Assembly (NCBI RefSeq): GCF_009729855.1
Contig: NZ_WODA01000004.1
Span: forward strand, 62,001-126,000
Source of the DNA: Agromyces luteolus
GTDB taxonomy: Bacteria; Actinomycetota; Actinomycetes; Actinomycetales; Microbacteriaceae
Length of the DNA stretch: 64,000 nucleotides
Direction of reading: 5' to 3'
A model generated the notes under the pieces. That model worked only from the letters and a program-made list of their open reading frames with translations, was not told the DNA's origin and made no database searches. Position 1 is the first letter of the stretch. Every line of letters begins with the position of its first letter. Both the position numbers and the translations under genes were made by a program. Shown piece after piece: positions 16,538 through 25,310 of the stretch.

Positions 16538-17458
16538 TCAGTCGAACGCGGCCGCGGTGTCGCGGGGGTACGCGCCGCCCGCGAGCTTCACCAGCCGGGC
16601 GTGCGCGTACTCGCACACGAGGGCGTGCCGGTAGACCATGCGCGGCACGTCGACGTTGGAGTCCATCCAGAGGCTCATGCCCGCGAGCTTCCAGTGGCGG
16701 AAGGTGTCGTCGTCGGTGACGAGCGCGAGGATCTCGAGGAACGAGTCGTCGAAGCGGATGGAGTGCACCGCGCGGCGGTACTCCTCGACCGTGAGCGCCA
16801 TCGAGAACGGGATGTTCATGAAGCAGAGCGCGGTCTGGATGTCGAGGCGCAGCAAGCGGCGACGGCCGCGCTCGGCGTCGAGCGGCGGCACGTCGAGCTG
16901 CGAGAAGTCGAGCGTCTCGGGCTTCACCAGCGGCACGTCGTCGAGCGCGATGAGCACGTCGTAGACGTTGACGTCGTGCTCCACGACCGCCTGGTCGCCG
17001 AGCCCGGAAAGGGCCTCGGGCCGGAGCGTCACGGGCTCCATGTCGACCGGGGTGTTCCGGATGATGAAGTTCACGAGGTTCGTCTCGACGACGAAGTGCC
17101 GGATCAGCAGGTCGACGGCGTCGGGCGAGACGAACCGGCGGAGGAACCACACGCACAGGACGTCCATGGTGTGCAGCGGCATCCACCGGAACGGCAGCAC
17201 GCGCTTGACGATCGAGATGAGCGCGACGAGCACGCGCGAGACGATCCGCGCGATCGGGTAGAGCCAGCGGCGCGACAACCGGCGCTGGTCGTTGATGATC
17301 TGCCGCACGAGCGCTCGGTCGAGCGGCACCGACGGGTCGGCGTAGACCGCCTGCCACATGCTCGGATCGGAGCGGACGTATTCGGGGACCCGCGGCACCT
17401 GCACCTTCGGCACCTTCGGCAGGCTCGGCACCTTCGGCAGGCTCGGCACCTTCGACAC
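16538..17458 (-). CDS. Uncharacterised protein linked to KAS III/diiron oxidase operon (possibly DUF6999)
   Basis: 306 aa from a GTG one base after the stop of the preceding gene; a later start is possible because the first about 20 residues are a repeat (KVPSLP). After MWQAVYADPSVPLDRALVRQ comes a hydrophobic/basic stretch (WLYPIARIVSRVLVALISIV) that could be a membrane-associated helix, then an alpha/beta-like region with DIQTALCFMNIPFSMALTVEEYRRAVHS. No catalytic motif recognised. It resembles uncharacterised proteins encoded with KAS III-like and haem-oxygenase-like genes. Confidence 0.6.
   Translation of the reverse strand: MSKVPSLPKVPSLPKVPKVQVPRVPEYVRSDPSMWQAVYADPSVPLDRALVRQIINDQRRLSRRWLYPIARIVSRVLVALISIVKRVLPFRWMPLHTMDVLCVWFLRRFVSPDAVDLLIRHFVVETNLVNFIIRNTPVDMEPVTLRPEALSGLGDQAVVEHDVNVYDVLIALDDVPLVKPETLDFSQLDVPPLDAERGRRRLLRLDIQTALCFMNIPFSMALTVEEYRRAVHSIRFDDSFLEILALVTDDDTFRHWKLAGMSLWMDSNVDVPRMVYRHALVCEYAHARLVKLAGGAYPRDTAAAFD
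17415..17450. repeat. 18-bp tandem repeat inside coding start
   Basis: Two exact 18-bp units (17415-17432 and 17433-17450), with partial units on both sides, encode the repeated VPSLPK peptide at the N-terminus of the unknown protein. Copy number could vary between strains. Confidence 0.7.
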
Positions 17459-17459
17459 C

Positions 17460-18197
17460 TCAGTGGTCCAGCTCTTCGAGCTGCAGCGCGTAGAGCCGCG
17501 CGACGACCTCGGCGCAGCGCACGATCTCGTCGGCGGCCGCGTCGTCGATGATGCCCGAGTCGAGGATCGCCTCGAGGTCACCGGTGTGCGCCCCGTCGGC
17601 CTCCTGGTGGTACTGCATGAAGTGCACCTGGTTGTCGGCGAGCCCGAGCACCTCCTGGAACCGCGCGGCCCAGCCCGCGGCGCGCTTGGCGCCGAGCCCC
17701 TCGATGATGAACATCGCGCCGAGCAGCCCGACCGGGTTCGGCCGGTCGGCGTAGGTGAACATGTAGCCCGACAGCGCCTCGGAGCCGAGGTTCTTGCGCC
17801 CGGCGCGGAGCTCGTCGAGCGACCCGCCGATCGCGACGTAGTCGCGCTCGAGCATGAGGTAGTCGCGGTGCTCCTCCTCCGCGTGCTTGATCGCCGCCGC
17901 GCGCAGCGTGAAGTGGTCGATGTCGAAGTTGGATGCCGCGCGGCTGATCCACGGCGAGCCGTCGACGACCTGCTGGCGCAGGTTGAAGAGCAGCCGCCTG
18001 TAGTCGTCGATCGTCACGGTGCCCTCGTCGAGCGCGCGGAGGATCGGCACCCGGTCGAGCCGCTCCTCGAGCTCGACCCACACGTCGGCGAGGCGGTCGG
18101 AGAGTGCGGCGGGGCCGTCGGGCGAGGCCGCGCCCGAGGCATCCGTCGTCGTGGTCTCGGCCTCGGCGGGCGCGGGCGTCGTCGTGTCGGTCGTCAT
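17460..18197 (-). CDS. Haem-oxygenase-like diiron oxidase (iron-containing redox enzyme family)
   Basis: 245 aa. All-helical HO-like fold with a metal-ligand pattern: AIKHAEEEHRDYLML (E-x-x-H), the mid-helix Glu in FIIEGLGAKRA, and FMQYHQEADGAHTGDLE (H...D..H). These ligands characterise HO-like diiron oxidases such as UndA rather than haem enzymes. The first about 30 residues are a disordered Thr/Ala/Glu tail. Start overlaps the KAS III stop by ATGA; acts in the cytoplasm, possibly on an acyl product of the KAS III. Confidence 0.75.
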   Translation of the reverse strand: MTTDTTTPAPAEAETTTTDASGAASPDGPAALSDRLADVWVELEERLDRVPILRALDEGTVTIDDYRRLLFNLRQQVVDGSPWISRAASNFDIDHFTLRAAAIKHAEEEHRDYLMLERDYVAIGGSLDELRAGRKNLGSEALSGYMFTYADRPNPVGLLGAMFIIEGLGAKRAAGWAARFQEVLGLADNQVHFMQYHQEADGAHTGDLEAILDSGIIDDAAADEIVRCAEVVARLYALQLEELDH

Positions 18198-19336
18198 GTC
18201 GAGGCTCCTTGCTGATCGGGTGGGGCGACCACGGTGAGGTGGGCGAAGGCGAACGAGAAGCGCCCCGATTCGGGGACGGCGAGCAGGATCGTCTCGCCGG
18301 GCGCGAACCGGCCGGTGCGCCACGCCTCCTCGAGGGCGATGAAGATGCTGGCGGCGCCCGTGTTGCCGCAGGTCTCGAGATTCGAGAACCAGCGGTCGGT
18401 GTCGAGCGTCGGGATGCGCTTGCGGAGTCCGTCGAAGGCGAGGTCGCGGAACGCGTTCGTGCTGTAGTGGCAGACGACGTGGTCGAGGTGGCTCACGTCG
18501 ACGAGACCGATGTCGACGAGCTGCTCGAACTCGCGGAGGCCCGCGCCGGCGAGGTCGTCGAGCACGCTCACGTCCTGCCGGAGCACGAACATGCCGGATG
18601 CCTCGGCGTCGCCGATCCGGACGTCCTGCCAGGTGCGCCCGATCTCGGGTTCGATCCCGTCCATCCCGGCACGCATGCAGACGTCGTGCTCGTGCGCGAG
18701 CGAGACGTGGCGCACCCAGTCGACGCGGAGCGAGGGCCGGCCGGGGTGGGGCTGGAACTCGACGACCACGGCGCCCGCTCCGTCGGAGAGCATCCAGCGG
18801 AGGAAGTGGGAGTCCATGCCCGCGCGGATGCCGTCGAACCGGCGCTGCCGGAGGCTGCGACTCGCGAGCTCGGACCCGACGACCGCGACGCGCGGGTGCT
18901 CGCCGAGCTTCACCTTGCTCACGGCCGCGTCGAGCGCCTGCAGGCTCGAGGCGCACACGCCCGACGCCGACAGCAGCTGCATGGGCCCGCCGCCGAGCCG
19001 CCCGTGCACCATCGACGCGAAGCCGGGCACGAGCACGTCGCCGATCGTCGTCGCGGTCGCCAGCATGCGCAGGTCGTCGGGGCGGATGCCGCGGTCGTCG
19101 AGCGCCGCGCGGAGCGCCTTGACCGCGAGCTCCTCGTTCAGCTCGGTGGGCTCGCCGTCGTCGTCGAGCGCGTAGTGCCGCTGCCGGATGCCGTTCTGCT
19201 CGAGGATCATGCCGCGGATGCGGGCGGTCACCGGGTCGTCGCCCCCGAGGCGCGCCACGATGCCGTCGTTGTCGACCGGATCTCCCGGAAGGTACCGGCC
19301 GAAGCCGGTGAGGTACGCAGACGCCGTCGTGCCCAT
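18194..19336 (-). CDS. Beta-ketoacyl-ACP synthase III-like thiolase
   Basis: 380 aa from ATG 19336 (a GTG 18 nt upstream is the alternative; no ribosome site, but a TACTGT box suits leaderless ATG). Thiolase catalytic triad visible: Cys128 in SASGVCASS, His in VCHYSTNAF, Asn in ETCGNTGAAS. Longer than FabH (about 320) and followed by an oxidase, so it is probably a special-purpose condensing enzyme rather than housekeeping FabH. Confidence 0.8.
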   Translation of the reverse strand: MGTTASAYLTGFGRYLPGDPVDNDGIVARLGGDDPVTARIRGMILEQNGIRQRHYALDDDGEPTELNEELAVKALRAALDDRGIRPDDLRMLATATTIGDVLVPGFASMVHGRLGGGPMQLLSASGVCASSLQALDAAVSKVKLGEHPRVAVVGSELASRSLRQRRFDGIRAGMDSHFLRWMLSDGAGAVVVEFQPHPGRPSLRVDWVRHVSLAHEHDVCMRAGMDGIEPEIGRTWQDVRIGDAEASGMFVLRQDVSVLDDLAGAGLREFEQLVDIGLVDVSHLDHVVCHYSTNAFRDLAFDGLRKRIPTLDTDRWFSNLETCGNTGAASIFIALEEAWRTGRFAPGETILLAVPESGRFSFAFAHLTVVAPPDQQGAST

Positions 19337-19442
19337 GGGATGACAGTAGGGCACGGGGGTGTCACGGCCGTGGCACCCGAAGGCGTGACATCCGGGGCCT
19401 CGTGATGGCGCGACTCGCCGAGCGACACGACATCGTGCGCGA

Positions 19443-20837
19443 TCACGCCATCGTGTCGAGGATGGCCGTGAGCTGGTCGAAGGTGGTCCGCGGGTTCACG
19501 ATCGCGAAGCGCGTGTTGGGCCGTCCGCCGTGCGAGCTGGGAGTGACGAACGCGTGCTGTTCGTCGAGCAGGCGCGTCGACCACCTGGCGTAGTCCGCCT
19601 TCGTCCATCCCTCGCGCTCGAACACCACGACCGACAGCTGCGGTTCGCGGACGAGCCGGAATCCCTCGCGACGATCGATCTCCCGGGCGATGTCGTGGGC
19701 GAGGCGGATGGACGCCGTCACCGCCTCGCGATAGGCGGCCGCGCCGTGGGTCGCGAGCGAGAACCAGAGCGGCAGGCCCCGCGCCCGTCGCGTGAGGTGC
19801 GCGGCGTAGTCCGAGGGGCTCCATTCGCTGGTCTCGGTCAGCGTGTCGAGGTACTCGGCGTGCTGGGTGTGGGCGCGCCGGCCGGCCTCGGGGTCGCGGT
19901 AGATCAGCGCGCAGGCGTCGAACGGGGCGAACAACCACTTGTGGGGGTCGACGATGACCGAGTCCGCCCGCTCGACGCCGGCGAAGCGGTGCCGCGCGGC
20001 GGGCGAGAGCATGCCCGCGAGCCCGTACGCGCCGTCGACATGGAGCCAGACGTCGAACTCGTCCTTCAGCGCGGCGATCGAGGCGAGGTCGTCGACGATG
20101 CCGAAGTTCGTCGACCCGGCGGTGGCGACGACCGCGAAGACGGATGCCCCGTGCTCCTCGATCGCGGCCCGGACGGCCGCACCCCGGAGCATGCCGTCCT
20201 CGCCGGCCGGGACGGCGACGACGTCCACGTCCATGACGCGCGCCGCCGAGGCGATGGACGAGTGCGCCTCGGCGCTGCACACGACGATCCAGCGACGAGG
20301 AGGTTCGGCGCCCGACTGCGCGAGCGCAGCGCGGGCGCGCTCGCGCGCGGCGACGAGCGCGGAGAGGTTGCCGAGTGTGCCGCCCTGCACGAAGACGCCG
20401 CCCGCCGTGGCGGGCAGGCCGAACTCGGCCGCGAGCCACGAGAGCACCTCGTTCTCGGCGTACACGGCGCCGGCTCCTTCGAGCCACGATCCTCCGTAGA
20501 GCGCGCTCGCCGACACCACGAGGTCGAAGGCCACCGCCGCCTTCGTCGGCGCGGTCGGGATGAAGGAGAGGTACTGCGGATGGTCGGTGGTGATGCACGC
20601 GGGCGCGAGGACGTGCTCGAATCGCGCGAGGGCGCGCTCCGCTCCGATCCCGTGCTCGTCGATGCTGCGCCCTGCGAGGCGTGCCAGGTCGACGGGCGGA
20701 ATCGACTGGTCGAGCGGGGTGTCGATCGACAGGATCCGGTCGCGCGCGTAGCGGAGCACGAGCTCCACGAGATCCGTGGTGTGCTCGGACACCTCGTGCA
20801 TCGTCGTGGGCGACGAAAGGATGGTTCGCTCGGTCAT
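19443..20837 (-). CDS. PLP-dependent group II decarboxylase (aromatic amino acid/glutamate type)
   Basis: 464 aa. PLP Lys in VDPHKWLFAPFDACAL, pyridine-ring Asp in WLHVDGAYGL, phosphate contacts in VQGGTLGNLSAL, and CSAEAHSSIASAA. Decarboxylates an amino acid, most likely aromatic. Located 106 bp upstream of the KAS III gene on the same strand, so it may or may not be in that operon. ATG at 20837; an internal ATG 12 codons on is the alternative. Confidence 0.85.
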   Translation of the reverse strand: MTERTILSSPTTMHEVSEHTTDLVELVLRYARDRILSIDTPLDQSIPPVDLARLAGRSIDEHGIGAERALARFEHVLAPACITTDHPQYLSFIPTAPTKAAVAFDLVVSASALYGGSWLEGAGAVYAENEVLSWLAAEFGLPATAGGVFVQGGTLGNLSALVAARERARAALAQSGAEPPRRWIVVCSAEAHSSIASAARVMDVDVVAVPAGEDGMLRGAAVRAAIEEHGASVFAVVATAGSTNFGIVDDLASIAALKDEFDVWLHVDGAYGLAGMLSPAARHRFAGVERADSVIVDPHKWLFAPFDACALIYRDPEAGRRAHTQHAEYLDTLTETSEWSPSDYAAHLTRRARGLPLWFSLATHGAAAYREAVTASIRLAHDIAREIDRREGFRLVREPQLSVVVFEREGWTKADYARWSTRLLDEQHAFVTPSSHGGRPNTRFAIVNPRTTFDQLTAILDTMA

Positions 20838-21063
20838 GCTGCTCCGATCTGGTCGGGAACGATTGTGCGCGAGCTGCGACTCATGCGCAAACGAGATGCA
20901 ATCGTGCGCAGCCCGACGCAGTTTCAGTGCGTGAATGCAGAACCTGGCGCGCGATTTCACCGCCGACGATACTTCCAATCCATGTAATACAGATTCCGCA
21001 TAGACGTTCTGTAACGCAGGTTGTAACGTGAGCCCACTCAATCTCAACGACGAGAGGAGTGCC
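20838..21063. other. Divergent promoter region, decarboxylase/cyanophycinase
   Basis: 226 bp without a gene. It contains repeated TGCGC-type half sites (GATTGTGCGC, CATGCGCAAA, AATCGTGCGC at about 20860-20918) in front of the decarboxylase, and two direct TGTAACG words (about 21011-21027) in front of the cyanophycinase. A regulator may bind either set; none is certain. Confidence 0.4.
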
Positions 21064-22341
21064 ATGCGCACACCACGGACGGCGGCGACCATCGCCGCGG
21101 GCACCATCCTGCTCCCCTTCATGCTGGGCACCGGCCCCGCGCACGCCGCGGGCGCCGAGGGCAACCTCATTCTGATCGGCGGTGCGCTGAACGAGAACGC
21201 GCAGATCCTGCAGCGCATCGTCGCCGACGCCGACCCCGACGGGTCCGGACCGGCCCGTGCGCGCATCGCGGTGGTCACCGCCGCATCCGTCCCCGCCGCC
21301 ACGGCGGCCGAGGCCGGCGACCCCGCGCAGAGCAACGCCGCCGCGAACGGGCTCTACTACGGCGACCTCTTCGAGCAGTACGGAGCCGACGCCTACCTCG
21401 TGCCGATCGACATCGAGACGAACTACGCGGGCGACCCCTACGTTCCCGGCAACGCGTACAGCACCACCGTCGCCGACCAGGTGCGAGCCTCGACGGGCGT
21501 ATTCTTCTCCGGCGGCGACCAGTCGCGCTACGTCGAGACGCTCCTCGACTGCGCCCCCGCGGCGGGCGACGCGTTCACGGACTGCGTCGACACCCCCGTG
21601 CTCGGCGCCGTCCGGTCCGTCCTCGACGCCGGCGGCGTGGTGGCGGGCTCGAGCGCCGGGCTCACCATCCAGAACGGCGCAGACATGGTCACCGGCGGCG
21701 AGTCGTACGAGGCCTGGCGCTACGGGGCCTATGCCGGCACCGGCGTCGGAGCGGACGACCTCACATACTCGCCGTTCGGCGGCTTCGCCTTCTTCACCGA
21801 AGGGCTGCTCGACAGCCACTTCGGCACGTGGGGCCGACAGGCGCGCATGATCGCCCTCGCCGACGAGACCGGGCACGATCTCGTCGTCGGCGTCGACGAG
21901 ACGACGGCGCTCGTCTACGACCGCGCCACGCGTCGGGGCGAGGTGATCGGCGTCAACGGCGTCTCGATCCTCGACCTGTACGGTGCCGCCATCACCGGGG
22001 ACCGGGCCGAGTACGTGCGCTGGGATTACCTCGTGAACGGCGATCGCATCGACTTCTCGACCCTCGCCGTCACCGCGTCGGCGACGAAGCGCTCCGGCGC
22101 CGGAACGGGCAGCGGCCCGAACCTCAAGCGCGACATCTGGGACTCGCCGGCCGGTTCGGGCGGCACGTACTCGATGGTCGCGCAGGCGAAGGCGCTCGTG
22201 AAGAGCTCGGCCGACGTCGCCCAGGGCACGACCTGGGAGCGCAACCCGCGCTACCGCACCTACCTCGACCGCGTGAGCGCGACCCGCTGGTGGTCGACGG
22301 GCGGCTTCGAAGGCCTCGAAGTCTCGTTCATCCGCGAGTAG
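21064..22341 (+). CDS. Secreted cyanophycinase-like peptidase (S51 family)
   Basis: 425 aa; start ATG behind GAGAGGAG. Signal peptide about residues 1-28 (cleavage near GPAHA-AGAEG). The S51 fold is shown by NLILIGGALNENAQIL, VFFSGGDQSRYVETL and the nucleophile elbow GSSAG (Ser197) with DSHFGTWGRQARMIAL behind it, as in cyanophycinases that cut beta-Asp-Arg dipeptides from cyanophycin. An extended C-terminal about 130 residues lacks a recognised domain. The export signal suggests use of external polymer. Confidence 0.8.
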   Translation: MRTPRTAATIAAGTILLPFMLGTGPAHAAGAEGNLILIGGALNENAQILQRIVADADPDGSGPARARIAVVTAASVPAATAAEAGDPAQSNAAANGLYYGDLFEQYGADAYLVPIDIETNYAGDPYVPGNAYSTTVADQVRASTGVFFSGGDQSRYVETLLDCAPAAGDAFTDCVDTPVLGAVRSVLDAGGVVAGSSAGLTIQNGADMVTGGESYEAWRYGAYAGTGVGADDLTYSPFGGFAFFTEGLLDSHFGTWGRQARMIALADETGHDLVVGVDETTALVYDRATRRGEVIGVNGVSILDLYGAAITGDRAEYVRWDYLVNGDRIDFSTLAVTASATKRSGAGTGSGPNLKRDIWDSPAGSGGTYSMVAQAKALVKSSADVAQGTTWERNPRYRTYLDRVSATRWWSTGGFEGLEVSFIRE

Positions 22342-22389
22342 GCGCGCGGTCGCGGTCGGCCGCCGGCGGTTCGGCGGCCCCCGAGGCGA

Positions 22390-22423
22390 CGGATGCCGCG
22401 GGGCGCCCGCCCCGCGGCATCCG
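22390..22423 (+). terminator. Strong hairpin after cyanophycinase
   Basis: CGGATGCCGCGGGGCG (22390-22405) and its exact inverse (22408-22423): 16-bp G+C-rich stem, tiny loop, no U tract, 48 bp past the stop. Typical actinobacterial intrinsic terminator. Confidence 0.75.
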
Positions 22424-22503
22424 CTCGTGTGCAGGCCCGGCCATCGGCCTCAGGCTGGCAGACTGGTGCGTCGACCATGCACGCGAGCACGAGGGGTGGG
22501 CCG

Positions 22504-22890
22504 GTGATCACCGATGCGGCACGCGCGTTCCTCGCCGAGCGCCACCTCGCGACGCTCTCGACGCTCGGCCGCGACGGCCGGATCCACTCGGTTCCGGTCG
22601 GCATCACCTACCTCGACGGCATCGTCCGCGTGATCGGGAGTCGCGGCTCGCAGAAGTTCGTGAACGCCGAGCGCAGCGGCCGCGCGAGCGTGAACACCGT
22701 GGACGGCGCGAGGTGGATCAGCTTCGAGGGCCCGGTCCGCATCCTGAGCGATCCCGGGTCGGTCGCGTTCGCCGTCGAACTCTACGCGGCGCGGTACCGG
22801 CAGCCGCGCCCGAACCCGAACCGGATCGTGCTCGAGCTGACCGTCGAGCGGGTGCTCGGCTCGTCGGGCATGCGAGCGGACGCCGGCTGA
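22504..22890 (+). CDS. PPOX-class F420/FMN-dependent oxidoreductase
   Basis: 128 aa from GTG with GAGGGG 7 nt upstream; ATG at 22477 (nine codons earlier) is possible. Split-barrel pattern: ARAFLAERHLATLSTLGRDGRIHSVPVG and SQKFVNAERSGRASVNTVD. The small size and these motifs fit pyridoxamine-phosphate-oxidase-like, probably F420-binding enzymes of actinobacteria. Substrate unknown. Confidence 0.75.
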   Translation: MITDAARAFLAERHLATLSTLGRDGRIHSVPVGITYLDGIVRVIGSRGSQKFVNAERSGRASVNTVDGARWISFEGPVRILSDPGSVAFAVELYAARYRQPRPNPNRIVLELTVERVLGSSGMRADAG

Positions 22891-23017
22891 GCTCGGTCAC
22901 GGTCCAGGTACGCCGCGGCGGCGCGGCGGCTCGACCGGGCACTGGACACATCGATAGTTCACATGCAAAACTACTTCTTGCGCGCCGACGTGGTCGCGCA
23001 GTCAGGAGCACAGCACC

Positions 23018-24295
23018 GTGAACGTCGTCATCGTCGGAGCCGGTATCGCCGGGCTCGCCACGGCCCTCAGCCTCGAGGCCGCCGGCATCCGCGACCTCCG
23101 CATCTTCGAGCGCGCCCCCGAGATCCGCGGTCTCGGGGTCGGCATCAACCTGCTGCCGCACGCGGTGCGCGAGCTCACCGAGCTCGGCGTCGCCGACCGC
23201 ATCGAGGCCCTCGGCGTCGCGCCGTCGCGGCTGGCGTACTACAACCGGCACGGTCAGCCGATCTGGTCCGAACCGCGCGGGCTCGACGCGGGATACCGGT
23301 GGCCGCAGCTCTCGGTGCACCGCGGCCGCCTGCAGCTCGCCCTGGTCGACCTGGTGCGCGAGCGGCTGGGCGACGTGATCGAGACCGGGCACCGCCTGGT
23401 GGGTGTGTCCGAGGGCGCGGATGCCGCTACCGCGACCTTCGAGACGGAAACCGGCGACGTGGATGCCACGGGCGACGTCGTGGTCGGCGCCGACGGCATC
23501 CACTCGGCGCTGCGCGCCATCCGCTACCCCGCCGAGGGCGCGCCGCCGTGGAGCGGGCTGACCCTGTGGCGCGGCACCGCGGTGATCCCGGGCTACCTCG
23601 ACGGGCGGACCATGATCATGGCCGGCGACGGCGACCAGAAGTTCGTCGCCTACCCGCTGGGCGCGCCCGACGCGGAGGGCCGGCAGCGGGTGAACTTCAT
23701 CGCCGAGCGTCGCGGCGAGGGCTCGCCCGACGCCGACTGGAACCGCGCAGTCGACCCGGCGCCGATCGTCGAGCTGTTCCGCGGCTGGCGGTTCGACTGG
23801 CTCGACGTGCCCGCCGCGATCGCGGCCGCCGACGAGATCCTCGAGTACCCGATGGTCGACCGCGACGCCCTGCCGCAGTGGACCTTCGGCCGCACCACCC
23901 TCATCGGCGACGCGGCCCACGCCATGTACCCGAACGGCTCGAACGGCGGGTCGCAGGCCATCCTCGACGCGCGCATCCTCGCGTTCCACCTCGCGACCGC
24001 GCCGACCATCGCCGCAGCGCTCGACGCCTACGAGGCCGACCGACGTCCGGCGACCGCGAAGCTGCTCGAGATGACCCGGCAGACCGGCCCCGAGCGGGTG
24101 ATGCAGCTCGCGTACGAACGCGCACCCGAGGGCTTCGCCGACATCCACGACGTGATCCCCGCAGACGAACTCGCGGAGATCGCCGCCGCCTACAAGCGCG
24201 CAGCGGGCTTCCACCCCGACGTGCTCAACACGCGGGCCTCGATGACCGTCGAGGCCGCCGCCCGACGGCCGTCCGCGACGCAGGCGACCTCATGA
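23018..24295 (+). CDS. FAD-dependent monooxygenase (aromatic hydroxylase type)
   Basis: 425 aa from GTG with AGGAG 8 nt upstream. Class A flavoprotein motifs: VIVGAGIAGLATALSLEAAG (FAD dinucleotide), the DG motif in VVGADGIHSALR, and the GD motif TLIGDAAHAMYPNGSNG. Nearest recognised type is PhzS/UbiH-like oxygenases. Hydroxylates a small substrate using NAD(P)H and O2. First gene of a three-gene operon with ATGA overlaps. Confidence 0.85.
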   Translation: MNVVIVGAGIAGLATALSLEAAGIRDLRIFERAPEIRGLGVGINLLPHAVRELTELGVADRIEALGVAPSRLAYYNRHGQPIWSEPRGLDAGYRWPQLSVHRGRLQLALVDLVRERLGDVIETGHRLVGVSEGADAATATFETETGDVDATGDVVVGADGIHSALRAIRYPAEGAPPWSGLTLWRGTAVIPGYLDGRTMIMAGDGDQKFVAYPLGAPDAEGRQRVNFIAERRGEGSPDADWNRAVDPAPIVELFRGWRFDWLDVPAAIAAADEILEYPMVDRDALPQWTFGRTTLIGDAAHAMYPNGSNGGSQAILDARILAFHLATAPTIAAALDAYEADRRPATAKLLEMTRQTGPERVMQLAYERAPEGFADIHDVIPADELAEIAAAYKRAAGFHPDVLNTRASMTVEAAARRPSATQATS

Positions 24296-24777
24296 GCTTC
24301 GACGCCGCCCGGCTCGCCGCCGTCATCTCCCCGCTCCGGCGCGCCCTCCTCGGCGCCGCACGCCGCCGCGAGGGACTGCCCGACCTGCCCGACGCGCAGA
24401 TCGAGGTCATCCGCGCGCTCCCCCGCGGTGCGACCCTGTCGCCGAGCGAACTCGCCGAGTCGCTCGGCCTCGGCCGCCCGACCGTCAGCAACCTGCTGAA
24501 CCGCATGGAACGCGACGGCCTCGTCGCCCGCACCCCGCGGGCCGGCGACGGACGCGGCGTCGACGTGGTGGCATCCGCCCACGCCCTCGACCTGTTCGTG
24601 CGCTTCGACCGGGCCTCGGCCGCGATCGTCGCGGACGCGGCATCCGCCCTGCCCGTCGACGACCTCGAAGCCCTCGACGCCGCACTCCCCGCGCTCGAGC
24701 GGCTGCGCGACGTCCTGGTCGAGCTCCGGCATGGCGACGGCCCCGCCGAGACCACGGTGACGGAGGAGCGAGCGTGA
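24292..24777 (+). CDS. MarR-family regulator
   Basis: 161 aa; HTH LSPSELAESLGLGRPTVSNLLNRMERDGLVARTPRAGDGRG is characteristic. Translationally coupled with the monooxygenase (ATGA) and DUF3237 genes (GTGA), so it probably controls its own operon in response to the aromatic substrate. Confidence 0.85.
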   Translation: MSFDAARLAAVISPLRRALLGAARRREGLPDLPDAQIEVIRALPRGATLSPSELAESLGLGRPTVSNLLNRMERDGLVARTPRAGDGRGVDVVASAHALDLFVRFDRASAAIVADAASALPVDDLEALDAALPALERLRDVLVELRHGDGPAETTVTEERA

Positions 24778-25247
24778 CCGACCGTGCCGCTCCCACGGTG
24801 CCCGCGCTCGAGGCGGCCTTCGACGTCGTCGTCCACGTCGGCGCGGTCGACGACTACGGCGCGACCCGTGCCGGCCACCGGCGGGTCATCTCGATCACCG
24901 GCGGACGGATCACCGGCTCGATCACCGGCGAGATCCTGCCCGGCGGCGCCGACTGGCAGCTCGTGCGACCCGACGGCACGCTCGAGATCGACGGACGCTA
25001 CTCCGCGCGCACCGACACCGGCGACCTGCTCTACCTCCAGGTCGCCGGCGTGCGCTCGGGCGAGCCGGCCGTGCTCGAGTCCCTGCTCCGCGGCGAGCCG
25101 GTCGACCCCTCGGCGTACTACTTCCGCACCGCCGTCACGGTCGAGACCTCCGCCCCGCACCTGGCGGACCTGCAGCGGTCGGTGTTCGTCGCGTCCTGCA
25201 TCCGCGACGCCGACGCCGTCCGGTACACCGCGTACCGCGTGACCTGA
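24774..25247 (+). CDS. DUF3237 protein, copy A
   Basis: 157 aa, GTG start in a GTGA overlap. DUF3237 pattern: N-terminal strand (AAFDVVVHVGAVDDYG), GGRITGSITGEILPGGADWQLVRPDGT, YSARTDTGDLLYLQVAGV and YYFRTAVTVETSAPH. A second family member is at 32057-32512 in the facing operon. A small beta barrel of unknown function often found in catabolic clusters. Confidence 0.8.
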   Translation: MTDRAAPTVPALEAAFDVVVHVGAVDDYGATRAGHRRVISITGGRITGSITGEILPGGADWQLVRPDGTLEIDGRYSARTDTGDLLYLQVAGVRSGEPAVLESLLRGEPVDPSAYYFRTAVTVETSAPHLADLQRSVFVASCIRDADAVRYTAYRVT

Positions 25248-25258
25248 TCCCGGACGCC

Positions 25259-25296
25259 CGCGAGGCCCGCCCCCGAAATCGGGGACGGGCCTCTCG
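25259..25296. terminator. Bidirectional terminator between convergent operons
   Basis: Long hairpin with a CCCCG/CGGGG inner stem, loop AAAT (25276-25279) and an outer GCGAGGCCCG/CGGGCCTC arm with one mismatch. It lies between the DUF3237 stop (25247) and the amidase stop (25311) and can serve both strands. Confidence 0.8.
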
Positions 25297-25310
25297 CGGT
25301 CTCCCGACGG

